A stretch of DNA of 64,000 bases from contig SCRM01000010.1 in the NCBI GenBank assembly GCA_004298045.1, forward strand, positions 372,001 to 436,000, given 5' to 3'. A model generated the notes under the pieces. That model was given only the letters and a program-made list of their open reading frames with translations, was not told where the DNA came from and did no database searches. Position numbers and translations under genes: made by a program. Of the stretch, positions 35,865 to 44,688 are shown in pieces (the stretch's first letter is position 1; each line of letters begins with the position of its first letter). Origin of the DNA: Rhodanobacter sp. (lineage in GTDB: Bacteria > Pseudomonadota > Gammaproteobacteria > Xanthomonadales > Rhodanobacteraceae).

Positions 35865-36071
35865 ACGCGGCGTAGCCCGGGAGCGAGGGCGGTGGAAAGC
35901 CAGCGGTTGCAACTGCGCCGTTTTGGCCATCTTTCCCACCGGCTCTTGGCCCATGCTGGCAAACCGGCACGCAAGCGGACACAAACGGCTTTGCGTCGCT
36001 TGCCTGCTTTCGATCACCTGCGCTTCCGGCGCAAACCCGCGCCACTTCGGACATCGGCGCGCCACTACGTG

Positions 36072-36077
36072 TATAAA
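36072..36077 (+). promoter_or_regulatory. putative -10 element of the LtaS-like gene
   Basis: TATAAA in the context GTGTATAAAACG is the strongest promoter-like element in the 261-base gap between cca and the LtaS-like gene. It lies 49 bases before the GTG start. A clear -35 was not found; the rest of the gap shows no gene. Confidence 0.4.
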
Positions 36078-36125
36078 ACGCGCTGGTACCTGATCCGCAG
36101 CTACCGTTTGCCGGAGTCGTCGTCC

Positions 36126-38468
36126 GTGTCGCGCACCTTGTTCATATCCTCGCCGCTGCGTCAGCGGTTCCGGCCCTTGTGGTGGCTGGGCATCACCTAC
36201 CTCATCCTCAGTTTCATCACCCACGTGGCACTGCTGGTGATGAGCGGGCGCAACGTACCGCTGAACCCGCTGGACTGGTTGTATGCGTTCGGCGTCGGGC
36301 TGGGCTACGACCTCGTCACGTTCCTCTATCTGGCCTGGCCGCTGGTGCTTTATCTATGGCTGGTGCCGACGCGACGCGCGCCGGTCACCGGGGGCGCACG
36401 CTGGCTGGCTTGGCTCATCGGCATGGCCGCGCTGTACGGCGCGTGCCTGCTGGCGGTGTTCCTCTTGTGGCACGTGCACCTCAAGGAATCCTGGCCGCTG
36501 CTGGCGGTGTTCCTGTTTTTCCTGCCGCTGCCGGCGCTCAGTTACACCCGCGGCAGTGGCCAGTGGGGGTTGTACCTGCTTGGCCTCGCACTGCTCTACG
36601 GGCTGTTGTTCGTGGCCGCGTCCGAGCTGGTGTTCTGGAACGAGTTCAGCGTGCGCTTCAATTTCATCGCGGTGGACTACCTCGTCTACACCACCGAGGT
36701 GATCGGCAATATCCGCGAGTCGTATCCGGTCGGCACCTGGCTGGCGCTGCTGGTGGTGCTGGCGCTGGTGATGTTCATCGCCTCGCGACGCAAATTGCGT
36801 GCGCGCGACGACGGCAGCACGCTGTGGCAGCGCGCGCGGGTGCCACTGGTGTGGCTGGTGTTGACGGTAGCCACAGTGGCCGGCATCAACGGCGAAATGA
36901 AGGACCGCACCGCCAACAACTACGTCAACGAGCTTTCCGGCAACGGCATCTATCAGTTCTTTGCCGCGTTCCGGTCGAGCCACCTGGATTTCAAGAAGTT
37001 CTACCGCTCACTGCCGGATGCCGAGGCGTTTGCCCTCGTGCGCAAGGATCTTGCCGCACCAAATGCCACCTTCATCAGCAACGACCCGCGCGACCTGACG
37101 CGCGAGATCCGCGCCGCCGGACCGGAAAAGCACCTGAACGTGGTGCTGATCAGCGTGGAAAGCCTCTCCGGCGACTACCTCGCCACCTTCGGCAACCAGC
37201 AGGGCATCACGCCGTTCCTGGATTCGCTGGTCGGCAAGAGCCTGTTTTTCGACAACCTGTATGCCAACGGCACGCGCACGGTGCGCGGGCTCGAAGCACT
37301 GTCGCTGTCGGTGCCGCCGACACCGGGTGACTCGCTGGTGCGTGCAAAGGACAACGAAAACCTGTTCTCGCTGGCCAGCGTGTTCAATGATCGCGGCTAC
37401 GTGTCGGAGTTTGTCTACGGCGGCTACGGCTACTTCGACAACATGAATTATTTCTTCGGCCACAACGGCTACATCGATGTGGACCGCAGCGCGATTCCGA
37501 AGGACATGCCGATCCACAGCCAGAACGTGTGGGGCGTGTCCGACGAGGATCTCTACACCCTGGCGCTGCGCCAGATGGACCAGATCGCGGGCGAGCACAA
37601 GCCGTTCTTCCTGCACATCATGACCACCTCCAACCACCGGCCGTACACCTACCCGGCCGGGCGGGTGAAGTGGCCGGCGCCCTCGCGCCTGGGCGCGGTG
37701 GCCTACACTGACTGGGCGATCAAGGACTTGATCGAGCGCGCGCGCACCAAGCCGTACTTCGCCAACACGGTGTTCGTGATCACCGCCGACCATTGCGCAT
37801 CGAGCGCCGGCAAGACCAGCATCCCGATCAACCGTTACCACATCCCGTTGTGGATCTACGCGCCGAAATGGGTCACCCCGCGCCGGGTGGGGACGCTCAT
37901 GGGCCAGCTCGACATCCCGCCGACGCTGCTTGGTCTTTTGGACTTCAGCTACCGCTCGCGCTTCTTTGGCCAGGATGTATTCCAGCGCCCGGCGGACGCG
38001 GGCCACGCCTTCCCCGGCACCTACGAAAAACTCGGCTACGTGCACGGCGACACGCTGACCATCCTCGAACCGCGCCAGCGCATCGAACAGTTGAAGCCGG
38101 ACTTTGCGACCGGCGACGCGACCCCGGTCAGCCCGGTCAACCAGTCGCTGCTGGACACCACGATCGCCTATTACCAGGTAGCCAGCGATCTGTACCAGCA
38201 CGGCGGGCTCGCGCGTCGCGCCGCGGACAGCACCAAGGTGGCGCCGCTGCCGACGGCAACGCCTGCGCCGGCCGCTCCTGCACCGGAGACACCTGCGACC
38301 CAGCCTGCGCCTGTGGGCAACGCGGCGCCTGCGGCCAGCGCGACCGTACCGGCCACTGCGACGAGCACGGCGGTAAAGCCGGTATCCATGGTTGCGTTGC
38401 ACGCTGCTCCGTCCATGGCGCCAGCGGCGAGCACGGTCGCGCCTGCCGCTGCGGGTTCGGCCGGATGA
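36126..38468 (+). CDS. LTA-synthase-like membrane phosphotransferase/sulfatase-superfamily protein
   Basis: A 780-residue protein of the alkaline-phosphatase superfamily. Five membrane helices occupy about residues 18-240; the extracytoplasmic domain follows. Metal and catalytic motifs are 'ISVESLSGDYL' with Glu345, 'YANGTRTVRGLEA' with the likely nucleophile Thr385 (Thr383 is adjacent), and 'VITADHCAS' with Asp-His. In Gram-negatives such proteins (OpgB/MdoB, or phosphoethanolamine transferases) modify periplasmic glucans or LPS; the nearby GH17 protein makes glucan substitution attractive but unproven. The last about 80 residues are Ala/Pro/Thr-rich and probably disordered. The start is GTG 36126 with CGGAG ten bases upstream; the frame open from 35892 is not supported. 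Confidence 0.85.
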   Translation: MSRTLFISSPLRQRFRPLWWLGITYLILSFITHVALLVMSGRNVPLNPLDWLYAFGVGLGYDLVTFLYLAWPLVLYLWLVPTRRAPVTGGARWLAWLIGMAALYGACLLAVFLLWHVHLKESWPLLAVFLFFLPLPALSYTRGSGQWGLYLLGLALLYGLLFVAASELVFWNEFSVRFNFIAVDYLVYTTEVIGNIRESYPVGTWLALLVVLALVMFIASRRKLRARDDGSTLWQRARVPLVWLVLTVATVAGINGEMKDRTANNYVNELSGNGIYQFFAAFRSSHLDFKKFYRSLPDAEAFALVRKDLAAPNATFISNDPRDLTREIRAAGPEKHLNVVLISVESLSGDYLATFGNQQGITPFLDSLVGKSLFFDNLYANGTRTVRGLEALSLSVPPTPGDSLVRAKDNENLFSLASVFNDRGYVSEFVYGGYGYFDNMNYFFGHNGYIDVDRSAIPKDMPIHSQNVWGVSDEDLYTLALRQMDQIAGEHKPFFLHIMTTSNHRPYTYPAGRVKWPAPSRLGAVAYTDWAIKDLIERARTKPYFANTVFVITADHCASSAGKTSIPINRYHIPLWIYAPKWVTPRRVGTLMGQLDIPPTLLGLLDFSYRSRFFGQDVFQRPADAGHAFPGTYEKLGYVHGDTLTILEPRQRIEQLKPDFATGDATPVSPVNQSLLDTTIAYYQVASDLYQHGGLARRAADSTKVAPLPTATPAPAAPAPETPATQPAPVGNAAPAASATVPATATSTAVKPVSMVALHAAPSMAPAASTVAPAAAGSAG

Positions 38469-38483
38469 CGCCAACCGGCGGCG

Positions 38484-39251
38484 TCACGCCGCCGGTTTCG
38501 CGTCGACCTTCGCCGGCACCAGCCAGCGCACGGCCAAGATGCCAAGCTCATAGAGCAGCGTCATCGGCACCGCCAGCATCACCATCGAGGTGACGTCCGG
38601 CGGGGTCAGCACGGCGGCAATCGCGAATGCGCCGACGATCGCGTAGCGCCGTGCGCTGCGCAGCCTGGCCACATCGACCACGCCCACCGCCGCCAGGATC
38701 ACCACCGCCACCGGCACCTCGAAACACAGGCCGAAGGCGAAGAACATCAGCATCACGAAATCGAGGTAATGCGTGATGTCGGTCATCATCTCCACCCCGG
38801 CCGGCGTCACTGCGGTGAGAAACCGGAACGCCGCCGGCAGCACCAGAAAATACGCAAATGCGCAGCCGCAGTAGAACAGCACCATCGCCGCCAGCAGCAG
38901 CGGTCGCGCCAGGCGCTTTTCGCGCTTGTACAGGCCGGGGCTGACGAACGCCCACAGCTGGTAGACGATCACCGGCATGCTGATGAACAGCGCGGTGTAG
39001 AACGCGAGCTTCAGCGGCGTGAGGAACGGGCTGGTGACCTGGGTGGCAATGAGATGCGCGCCCTGCGGCAGGCGCGCCACCAACGGCGCGGCCAGCTCCG
39101 CATACAGCCGGTTGGCGAACGGCACCAGCGCCAGCAGCACCACCAGCACGCACGCGGCCGCCTTCAGCAGCCGCGAGCGCAGCTCGATCAGGTGCGAAAT
39201 GATGCCTTCCTGCAGGTCGCTGCCGAGGCCGTCGGGTTCAGGCTCCGCCAT
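38484..39251 (-). CDS. tatC: Sec-independent protein translocase TatC
   Basis: A 255-residue protein with six membrane helices. Conserved features: 'HLIELRSRLL' near residues 20-29, 'FVSPGLYKREKR' after helix 2, and 'FGLCFEVPV' near 171-179. TatC binds twin-arginine signals and recruits TatB and TatA. Its start overlaps the tatB end by 14 bases, and the minus-strand order tatA-tatB-tatC is the usual operon. Confidence 0.97.
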   Translation of the reverse strand: MAEPEPDGLGSDLQEGIISHLIELRSRLLKAAACVLVVLLALVPFANRLYAELAAPLVARLPQGAHLIATQVTSPFLTPLKLAFYTALFISMPVIVYQLWAFVSPGLYKREKRLARPLLLAAMVLFYCGCAFAYFLVLPAAFRFLTAVTPAGVEMMTDITHYLDFVMLMFFAFGLCFEVPVAVVILAAVGVVDVARLRSARRYAIVGAFAIAAVLTPPDVTSMVMLAVPMTLLYELGILAVRWLVPAKVDAKPAA

Positions 39252-39672
39252 GCGCGCCTCCCTTGCCGGCGGCGTGCGGCATCGCCAGCGGCAGCTCCTG
39301 TTGCGGATCGGGCTCGGCCGGCGGCTCCGGTTCCGGCGGCGGCTCCGAGGTCAGCTCCATGGGCGCGGGTTCCGCCACTGCCTCGCGCATATCGTTGCCC
39401 GCCTGCTTCACCGCGGTTTCCACCGCGCCGACCGATTGCCGAAAATCGTCCTGCGCGGCTTCGGCGCGCGCCGCGGCCTCGCGCGCGGCGCGGCGGATCT
39501 CCTCCACCTCCAGCTCGCGCTCCACCTCGGAGCGCACGCTGTCCCAGCCGCTGCGCATGCGGCGCAGCAGCGCGCCGGCGGTACGCGCGGCACCGGGCAG
39601 TTTCTCCGGGCCCAGCACGATCAGTGCCACCAGCGCCAGCAGCACCAGCTTGGCGAAGCTGATCTCGATCAT
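39238..39672 (-). CDS. tatB: Sec-independent protein translocase TatB
   Basis: A 144-residue protein with one N-terminal helix ('FAKLVLLALVALIVLGPEKLP' covers 6-26), a Pro hinge, an amphipathic charged helix to about residue 95, and a Pro/Glu-rich tail. The 'GPEKLP' turn separates it from TatA. It forms the receptor complex with TatC. Confidence 0.93.
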   Translation of the reverse strand: MIEISFAKLVLLALVALIVLGPEKLPGAARTAGALLRRMRSGWDSVRSEVERELEVEEIRRAAREAAARAEAAQDDFRQSVGAVETAVKQAGNDMREAVAEPAPMELTSEPPPEPEPPAEPDPQQELPLAMPHAAGKGGAHGGA

Positions 39673-39690
39673 CGCCGACGCCTGCCGCGG

Positions 39691-39954
39691 CTACTTCGAC
39701 TCGTGCGTGTCGTGCTGCTCCTGCGCGCTGGGCTGCGCCGGGCCGGGGCTCGGGCTCGGCGCATCGGCGCGCAATTTTTCCTGCTCCGCCGGCGTCGGCT
39801 TGGACTTGTCGTCGTCCTCGCCGTGCATCGCCTTCTTGAACCCGCGCACGGCGTTGCCGAGGTCGGAGCCGATGTTGCCGATCTTCTTGGTGCCGAACAC
39901 CAGCACCACGATGAGCAGAAGCAGGAGCCAGTGCCAGATGCTGTCGAAACCCAT
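39691..39954 (-). CDS. tatA: Sec-independent protein translocase TatA
   Basis: An 87-residue pore-forming subunit: '[18 protein letters not shown]', then '[20 protein letters not shown]' as amphipathic helix, and a charged, Pro-rich tail. The start is ATG 39954, as upstream codons code for unrelated Pro-rich residues. It is the first gene of tatABC. Confidence 0.94.
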   Translation of the reverse strand: MGFDSIWHWLLLLLIVVLVFGTKKIGNIGSDLGNAVRGFKKAMHGEDDDKSKPTPAEQEKLRADAPSPSPGPAQPSAQEQHDTHESK

Positions 39955-40031
39955 GTCAACCTCGGTTGGAGGGGGCGGAAACGGCGCCGCCCGCAATACC
40001 GCGATCTTCGCACATGGCCCGTACCGGCGCG

Positions 40032-40721
40032 TTATTTCGCGGTGTATTCCTCCAGCGTGTCGCGAAACTTCACCACATCCGGCGGCACGTTCTGAACCCC
40101 GCCCTCGAAAATGCGGCGCGGCGTGATGTCCTTGCCGTACACCTCGGCGTTGGCGTCATAGTCGATCCGCAGCGCGCCGCCGTTGATCGCGGCACCGGCG
40201 AACAGGCCGCGCGAGCGCGAGTAGGAGTAGATCTCGGCCTTCATGTTCTGGTCGGTGTCAGCGCTGGCGCTGCGCCCGACCGGGCCGGCGGCGGCGGTGG
40301 CATCCACGCCGAAGGTGAATTTGCCGTTCACGATGGTATCGACGCCGTGCTGCGTGCGGAACACCAGCACCACGTCAGTCGAGGACACGCCGATCTGGAA
40401 CCCGACGCTGGCGCCGGTCAGCGTGATGAAGCTCGGATCGGACCAGGTGCCGTCGGCACGCTTCACCGAAATCAGCCCCTCGCCGCGGCGCCCGCCGAAG
40501 ATGAAACCAGCCTTGAGCAGACTCGGGATCACCGCGATCGCACGCGCCTCCTTCAGCAGGTCGGACGGGATCGACTTGTCCGGCGACTGCTCGATGGTGT
40601 TCAGCACTTCGACCGCGTTGTGCACGCGCACCAGCGGCGGGTCTTCCGCCTGCGCGGCGGCAACCGGCAACAGCAGCGCGGCAGCCAGCAGGAGCAGGGG
40701 ATGCAGGGGCCTCTTGGACAT
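40032..40721 (-). CDS. secreted SYLF-domain (lipid-binding) protein
   Basis: A 229-residue protein with a signal peptide (1-26, 'AAAQAED') and a SYLF/YSC84 domain: '[18 protein letters not shown]' and '[14 protein letters not shown]', and the repeated Gly-Ala loops of that family. Such bacterial proteins are annotated as Ysc84-like and are thought to bind lipids. The start is ATG 40721, with GGAG eight bases upstream. It diverges from hemH with 71 bases between them. Confidence 0.85.
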   Translation of the reverse strand: MSKRPLHPLLLLAAALLLPVAAAQAEDPPLVRVHNAVEVLNTIEQSPDKSIPSDLLKEARAIAVIPSLLKAGFIFGGRRGEGLISVKRADGTWSDPSFITLTGASVGFQIGVSSTDVVLVFRTQHGVDTIVNGKFTFGVDATAAAGPVGRSASADTDQNMKAEIYSYSRSRGLFAGAAINGGALRIDYDANAEVYGKDITPRRIFEGGVQNVPPDVVKFRDTLEEYTAK

Positions 40722-40792
40722 GGGCAACTCCGTCATGGAAGGGGGAACATGCAGCGGGACGCCACCACGCTTGTGGCAAACTCGACGCCACG

Positions 40793-41830
40793 ATGCCTGA
40801 CCACAATCACTATACCGGCGCCGATGCGGCGTCCAGCACGGCACCGGCGACCGGCGTTCAGACTGCCGTGCTGCTGGTGAACCTTGGCACACCGACCGCA
40901 CCCACCGCCGCTGCGGTGCGGCCGTATCTCGCCGAGTTCCTCTCCGACCCGCGCGTGATCGAACTGCCGCGCTGGCAATGGTGGCCGATCCTGCACGGCA
41001 TCATCCTGCGCGTGCGGCCCAAACGCTCGGCGCATGCCTACGGACGCATCTGGGATGCGCAAGGTTCCCCGCTGCGCTGGCACAGCGAAGCGCTCGCCCG
41101 CGCGCTGCAGGCGGAGCTGGGCGACGAGGTGCGGGTCGCGCTGGCGATGCGCTACGGCCAGCCGGCCGTGGCGCCGACCATCGCCGAGCTGCAGCGCGAC
41201 GGCGTGCGCCGGTTGCTGGTGCTGCCGCTCTACCCGCAATACTCGGCCACCTCGATCGGCTCGGTGATCGACGCCGTCGCCGACGCGATGAAAGCCCTGC
41301 GCTGGCCGCCGGAGCTGCGGCTCATCAACGGCTACCACGACGACACCGGGCACATCGACGCCTTGGCCAGCTCGATCGAACGCTGGTGGGCCACGAACGG
41401 TCGCGGCGAAAAACTGCTGATCTCGTTCCACGGCATCCCCGAGCGCTACGCGCGTGCCGGCGACCCCTACCCCGAGCAATGCCGCGCCACCGCGCACCTG
41501 CTCGCCAGCCGCCTGCAGCTTGCCGCTGAACAGTGGACGCTGAGCTTCCAGTCGCGGCTCGGTCGCGAGCGCTGGCTGTCGCCCTACACCGACGCCACCG
41601 TGCGCAAGCTGGCTGCCGACGGGGTGAAGAAACTCGACGTCGTGTGCCCCGGCTTTGCGGTGGACTGCCTCGAGACGCTGGAAGAAATCGGCATGCAAAA
41701 CCGCGACTTCTTCCTTGCGGCCGGCGGCACGGCGCTGCGCTACATCCCGGCGTTGAACACCAGCCCCACGCAAATCGCCAGCCTCGCCGCGCTGCTGCGC
41801 CGCCACCTTGGCGGCTGGCTCGCGCCGTGA
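40793..41830 (+). CDS. hemH: ferrochelatase
   Basis: A 345-residue enzyme inserting Fe2+ into protoporphyrin IX. Motifs: 'LLVNLGTP' (27-34), 'PLYPQYS' (146-152), the catalytic histidine His213 in 'SFHGIPERY', and the acidic patch 'CPGFAVDCLETLEEI' near 284-298. The length is normal. The haem would serve the cytochromes c4 and b561 seen in this window. Its stop overlaps the GTG start of the next gene. Confidence 0.95.
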   Translation: MPDHNHYTGADAASSTAPATGVQTAVLLVNLGTPTAPTAAAVRPYLAEFLSDPRVIELPRWQWWPILHGIILRVRPKRSAHAYGRIWDAQGSPLRWHSEALARALQAELGDEVRVALAMRYGQPAVAPTIAELQRDGVRRLLVLPLYPQYSATSIGSVIDAVADAMKALRWPPELRLINGYHDDTGHIDALASSIERWWATNGRGEKLLISFHGIPERYARAGDPYPEQCRATAHLLASRLQLAAEQWTLSFQSRLGRERWLSPYTDATVRKLAADGVKKLDVVCPGFAVDCLETLEEIGMQNRDFFLAAGGTALRYIPALNTSPTQIASLAALLRRHLGGWLAP

Positions 41831-42669
41831 GCGCGCCGCGCGAGCGGCGCATCGCCTTGCCGCAAGGCGACCTGGCGGCGCTGACCTGGGGCGATCCGGC
41901 CGCACCGCCGCTGGTGGCCTTGCACGGCTGGCTCGACAACGCGGCGAGTTTTGCCCTGCTGGCGCCGCTCCTGGCCGAGCGGCATCACGTCATCGCCCTC
42001 GACCTGCCCGGCCACGGCGCCAGCGCCCATGTGGCCCCCGGCGCGCACTACCACTACGTCGACTACGTACGCACAGTGCTGGCGGCGCTGGACGCGCAGG
42101 ACCTCGCGCACTGCACGCTGCTCGGCCACTCGCTCGGCGCCGGCATCGCCGCACTGGTGGCCGCCGCCGCGCCGCAACGCATCAACCGCCTGTTTCTGAT
42201 CGAAGGCCTCGGCCCGCTGGCCGACGACGGCAGCCGCACGCTGGAACGCTACCGCAACGCGCTGGCCAAACCGGTGGCGGACGGCAAGGGACTGCGCACG
42301 TTTGCCAGCATCGACCAAGCAGTCAGTGCCCGCACCATGGCCACCGGTCTGCGCGCAGAACTGGCGCGCCCCATCGTCGAACGCGGCCTGCGCCAAGCCG
42401 CCGAGGGCTGGCAATGGCGCAGCGACCCGCGCCTCGCCCGCGCCAGCGCCATCCGCCTCGCCGAAAGCCAGGTGCGCGCGCTGCTGGCCGGCATCGCAGC
42501 GCCCACCGCCCTGCTGCTCGCCACGCCGGCCACGCCCTACCTGCCTTCCGCGCTGATGCAGGCGCGCGCCGCCTGCGTGGCGCGCATCACCGTCGACACC
42601 CTTGCCGGCGGGCACCACTTGCAGCTGGAACATCCCGCGGCCGTGGCGCAATGGCTGATGGGAACGTGA
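41827..42669 (+). CDS. alpha/beta-hydrolase fold protein
   Basis: A 280-residue hydrolase with 'ALHGWLDNAASF' (oxyanion loop, 31-42), nucleophile Ser102 in 'LLGHSLGAGIA', a likely acidic residue past the fifth strand, and the catalytic histidine in 'LAGGHHLQLEHP' near the C-terminus. No signal peptide is present. The GTG at 41827 overlaps the hemH stop by four bases; there is no ATG upstream in a free region, so it is coupled to hemH translation. The substrate is unknown; MhpC- or lipase-like esters are possible. Confidence 0.88.
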   Translation: MSAPRERRIALPQGDLAALTWGDPAAPPLVALHGWLDNAASFALLAPLLAERHHVIALDLPGHGASAHVAPGAHYHYVDYVRTVLAALDAQDLAHCTLLGHSLGAGIAALVAAAAPQRINRLFLIEGLGPLADDGSRTLERYRNALAKPVADGKGLRTFASIDQAVSARTMATGLRAELARPIVERGLRQAAEGWQWRSDPRLARASAIRLAESQVRALLAGIAAPTALLLATPATPYLPSALMQARAACVARITVDTLAGGHHLQLEHPAAVAQWLMGT

Positions 42670-43291
42670 AGACCAAGGGCAGAGCCGGCCTCTACCATCT
42701 GCCCCCAGCACCACGCCCCCCCCATCAAGCCGACTGCGACCCCTCGCCATCGGCTCAGGTTCCGGCCCCCGTGGCGGCGCGGATGCCTGATGAAAGGCCC
42801 CGCCCCCTGGTGCTTCCGCGCAGCTCGTCAACAAGTGACGGACTTAGTCATTAGTCGTATTTGTTTCAAAGCGCGAAATACGTCACATTTTTGTATGATG
42901 ACAACGTGACGGCCGTCACATTAACCGGCGTTCAGCGTCCCGTTAGGAACGCATACGCCGTCGTTGGCGAGAATCGTCGGACAAGACTGTCGTTTCTGGC
43001 GGAACGATGACAGGGACAAGTCACCCGCCGTACTTGAGGTGAAACGCTGACGTCCTTATCGCCGCCTCCCACCATCGCATCAAGCCCACGCACTGCGCTG
43101 CGCATGCAGTCATTCGCCACCGTGTGGCTCACCACATTTTGATCCAGCGCGCGCGCGGCACGGCGATTGCTTAGTCCGCGTCTGACAGCCTTGCGCTTCG
43201 AGCCGAGGGGTGGACAGCCACCGCGAGCCGGTCGGGGAGACCACGGCAAGCTGCTCAAAACCCATTCCATACCTGCCACCAAGGAAACATC
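42670..43291. other. long non-coding leader upstream of fimbrial operon (622 bases)
   Basis: No supported gene is seen. The first about 170 bases are GC-rich; an A+T-rich patch follows (about 42845-42925) with the duplicated 9-mer CGTCACATT (42881-42889 and 42914-42922), a TATGAT -10-like element at 42894-42899 and the CRP-like palindrome described separately. If transcription starts near 42905, the pilin mRNA would have a leader of about 380 bases, long enough for RNA-level control. AAGGAAA precedes the pilin ATG. Confidence 0.6.
42905..42920. promoter_or_regulatory. CRP/Clp/Vfr-type palindrome
   Basis: CGTGA-CGGCCG-TCACA matches the CRP-family consensus TGTGA-N6-TCACA at nine of ten positions. 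In xanthomonads the relative Clp reads the same motif. Its position just downstream of the TATGAT element would suit repression if that is the promoter, or activation of a promoter further down. The function is inferred. Confidence 0.55.
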
Positions 43292-43846
43292 ATGAGCAAA
43301 TCGCTACTTTCCGCTGCTTTGGTCGCCGCTCTTGGCACCTTCGCGTTCATCCCGTCGGCCCAGGCGGCCACCGCCATCGACGGCACCATCACCATCAACG
43401 GCCAGGTGGTGGCCGCCACCTGCACAGTCGCCGTCAACGGCACCAGTGGCGGCAACGGCACCGTGGTGCTGAAGCCCGCTCCGACCAGCGCGCTGGCCGC
43501 CGCCGCCGCCACCTATGGCGACATGCCGTTCACCATCGCCGTGACCGGCTGCGACTCCAGCCTCAACGGCAAGACCGTGACCCCGTACTGGAGCGGCACC
43601 AACGTCAACGGCAGCGGCCGCCTGAACAGCACCGGCACGGCAAACAACGTCAACCTGCAGCTGCTGAACAGTGACGACAGCACGGCCATCGCCCTGAACG
43701 GCGCCGAAGGCAACCAGGGCACGTCTAGCGCCACCGTTGCGAGCCAAGCGGCCACGATGACCTACTACGCTCGCTACTACGCCACCGGCGCGGCTACCGC
43801 CGGTACCGTCAGCAGCACGGTCGACTACACGCTGATCTACCAGTAA
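43292..43846 (+). CDS. major fimbrial subunit of chaperone-usher type
   Basis: A 184-residue secreted pilin. The signal peptide (1-25, 'PSAQAAT') is followed by 'GTITINGQVVAATCTV', a typical first strand with the first cysteine; the second cysteine is in 'VTGCDSS'. The C-terminal part, 'MTYYARYYATG' and 'VDYTLIYQ', is the conserved last strand that interacts with chaperone and usher. High Thr/Ser/Asn/Ala content fits an extended immunoglobulin-like pilin. It leads an operon of chaperone, usher and tip gene. Confidence 0.93.
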   Translation: MSKSLLSAALVAALGTFAFIPSAQAATAIDGTITINGQVVAATCTVAVNGTSGGNGTVVLKPAPTSALAAAAATYGDMPFTIAVTGCDSSLNGKTVTPYWSGTNVNGSGRLNSTGTANNVNLQLLNSDDSTAIALNGAEGNQGTSSATVASQAATMTYYARYYATGAATAGTVSSTVDYTLIYQ

Positions 43847-43947
43847 GCGACTACCGTCGCCCGCACTCCGTCGCGGCACTGCCGCCGCGACGGAGCTGTA
43901 TCCAGCCGGCGCCATGCTGAGCTCATCCCTGCCGGAGCACCTCCCCA

Positions 43948-44688
43948 ATGAAGCCTTTCAACCTTGCGGCCCGTGCTGCGGCGATCGCCGTGTGCCTGTG
44001 TATGGCAACCACGGCCCGCGCCGGCGTCGTCATCGGCGGCACCCGCGTCGTGTTCGCGGCCCAGCAGGGCGAAGCCACCGTGCGCCTGACCAACGAGAAC
44101 AATTACGCGGCGCTGGTCGAGGCGTGGATCGATACCGGCAACCTCAAATCGACCCCGAACAGCGTGAGCACGCCCTTCCTGATCACGCCGCCGCTGTTCC
44201 GCATGGATCAGCACAAGGACCAAAGCCTGCGGATCATCTACACCCAGGGTTCCCAGCCACTGCCGATCGACCGCGAGTCGCTGTTCTGGCTGAACGTGCT
44301 CGAGATCCCGCCGAGGCCCACTGCGGCGCAGACCGCCGGCCAGAATTACCTGCAGTTCGCGATACGTTCGCGGCTGAAACTGTTCTATCGCCCGGCCAGC
44401 TTGCCGGGCAGCGCGATGAAGGCCCCCGACCAGCTGAGCTTCACCGCCCGGGGCGCCACGCTGGTCGTGCACAACCCCACGCCGTACTACGTCACGATCA
44501 GCAGCCTTTCGCTCGGCGCTAACACCAAGCCGATCGAGGACGCCAGCGGCATGGTCGCACCGTTCGGCGACCTGCGCCTGCCGCTGAAGGGCCACGCGCA
44601 GGCACCATCCGTCGGCACACCGGTCGCGTTCACCACCATCGACGACTACGGCGCGGCTGATGCCCACAAGGGCACCGTGGCGCCGTGA
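43948..44688 (+). CDS. periplasmic fimbrial chaperone
   Basis: A 246-residue PapD-like chaperone with signal peptide (1-25). 'GGTRVVFAAQQGEATVRLTN' (28-47) gives the G1-type start with the conserved Arg, and 'LKLFYRP' near 147-153 the conserved Lys that anchors the pilin C-terminus. 'LFRMDQHKDQSLRIIY' is the usual alternating strand. It delivers pilins to the usher by donor-strand complementation. Its stop overlaps the usher GTG. Confidence 0.95.
   Translation: MKPFNLAARAAAIAVCLCMATTARAGVVIGGTRVVFAAQQGEATVRLTNENNYAALVEAWIDTGNLKSTPNSVSTPFLITPPLFRMDQHKDQSLRIIYTQGSQPLPIDRESLFWLNVLEIPPRPTAAQTAGQNYLQFAIRSRLKLFYRPASLPGSAMKAPDQLSFTARGATLVVHNPTPYYVTISSLSLGANTKPIEDASGMVAPFGDLRLPLKGHAQAPSVGTPVAFTTIDDYGAADAHKGTVAP

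Noticed and set aside
32541-36224. Open frame of 1227 codons on the minus strand
   Set aside because: It is the mirror of slt, cca and the start of the LtaS-like gene; the translation is Arg/Gln/His-rich with no domain.
42932-43282. Minus-strand open frame with a helix-turn-helix-like 'GLSNRRAARALDQN' segment
   Set aside because: No start codon with a ribosome site, the rest is unlike any regulator, and it fills the fimbrial leader; similarity to LuxR is probably chance.
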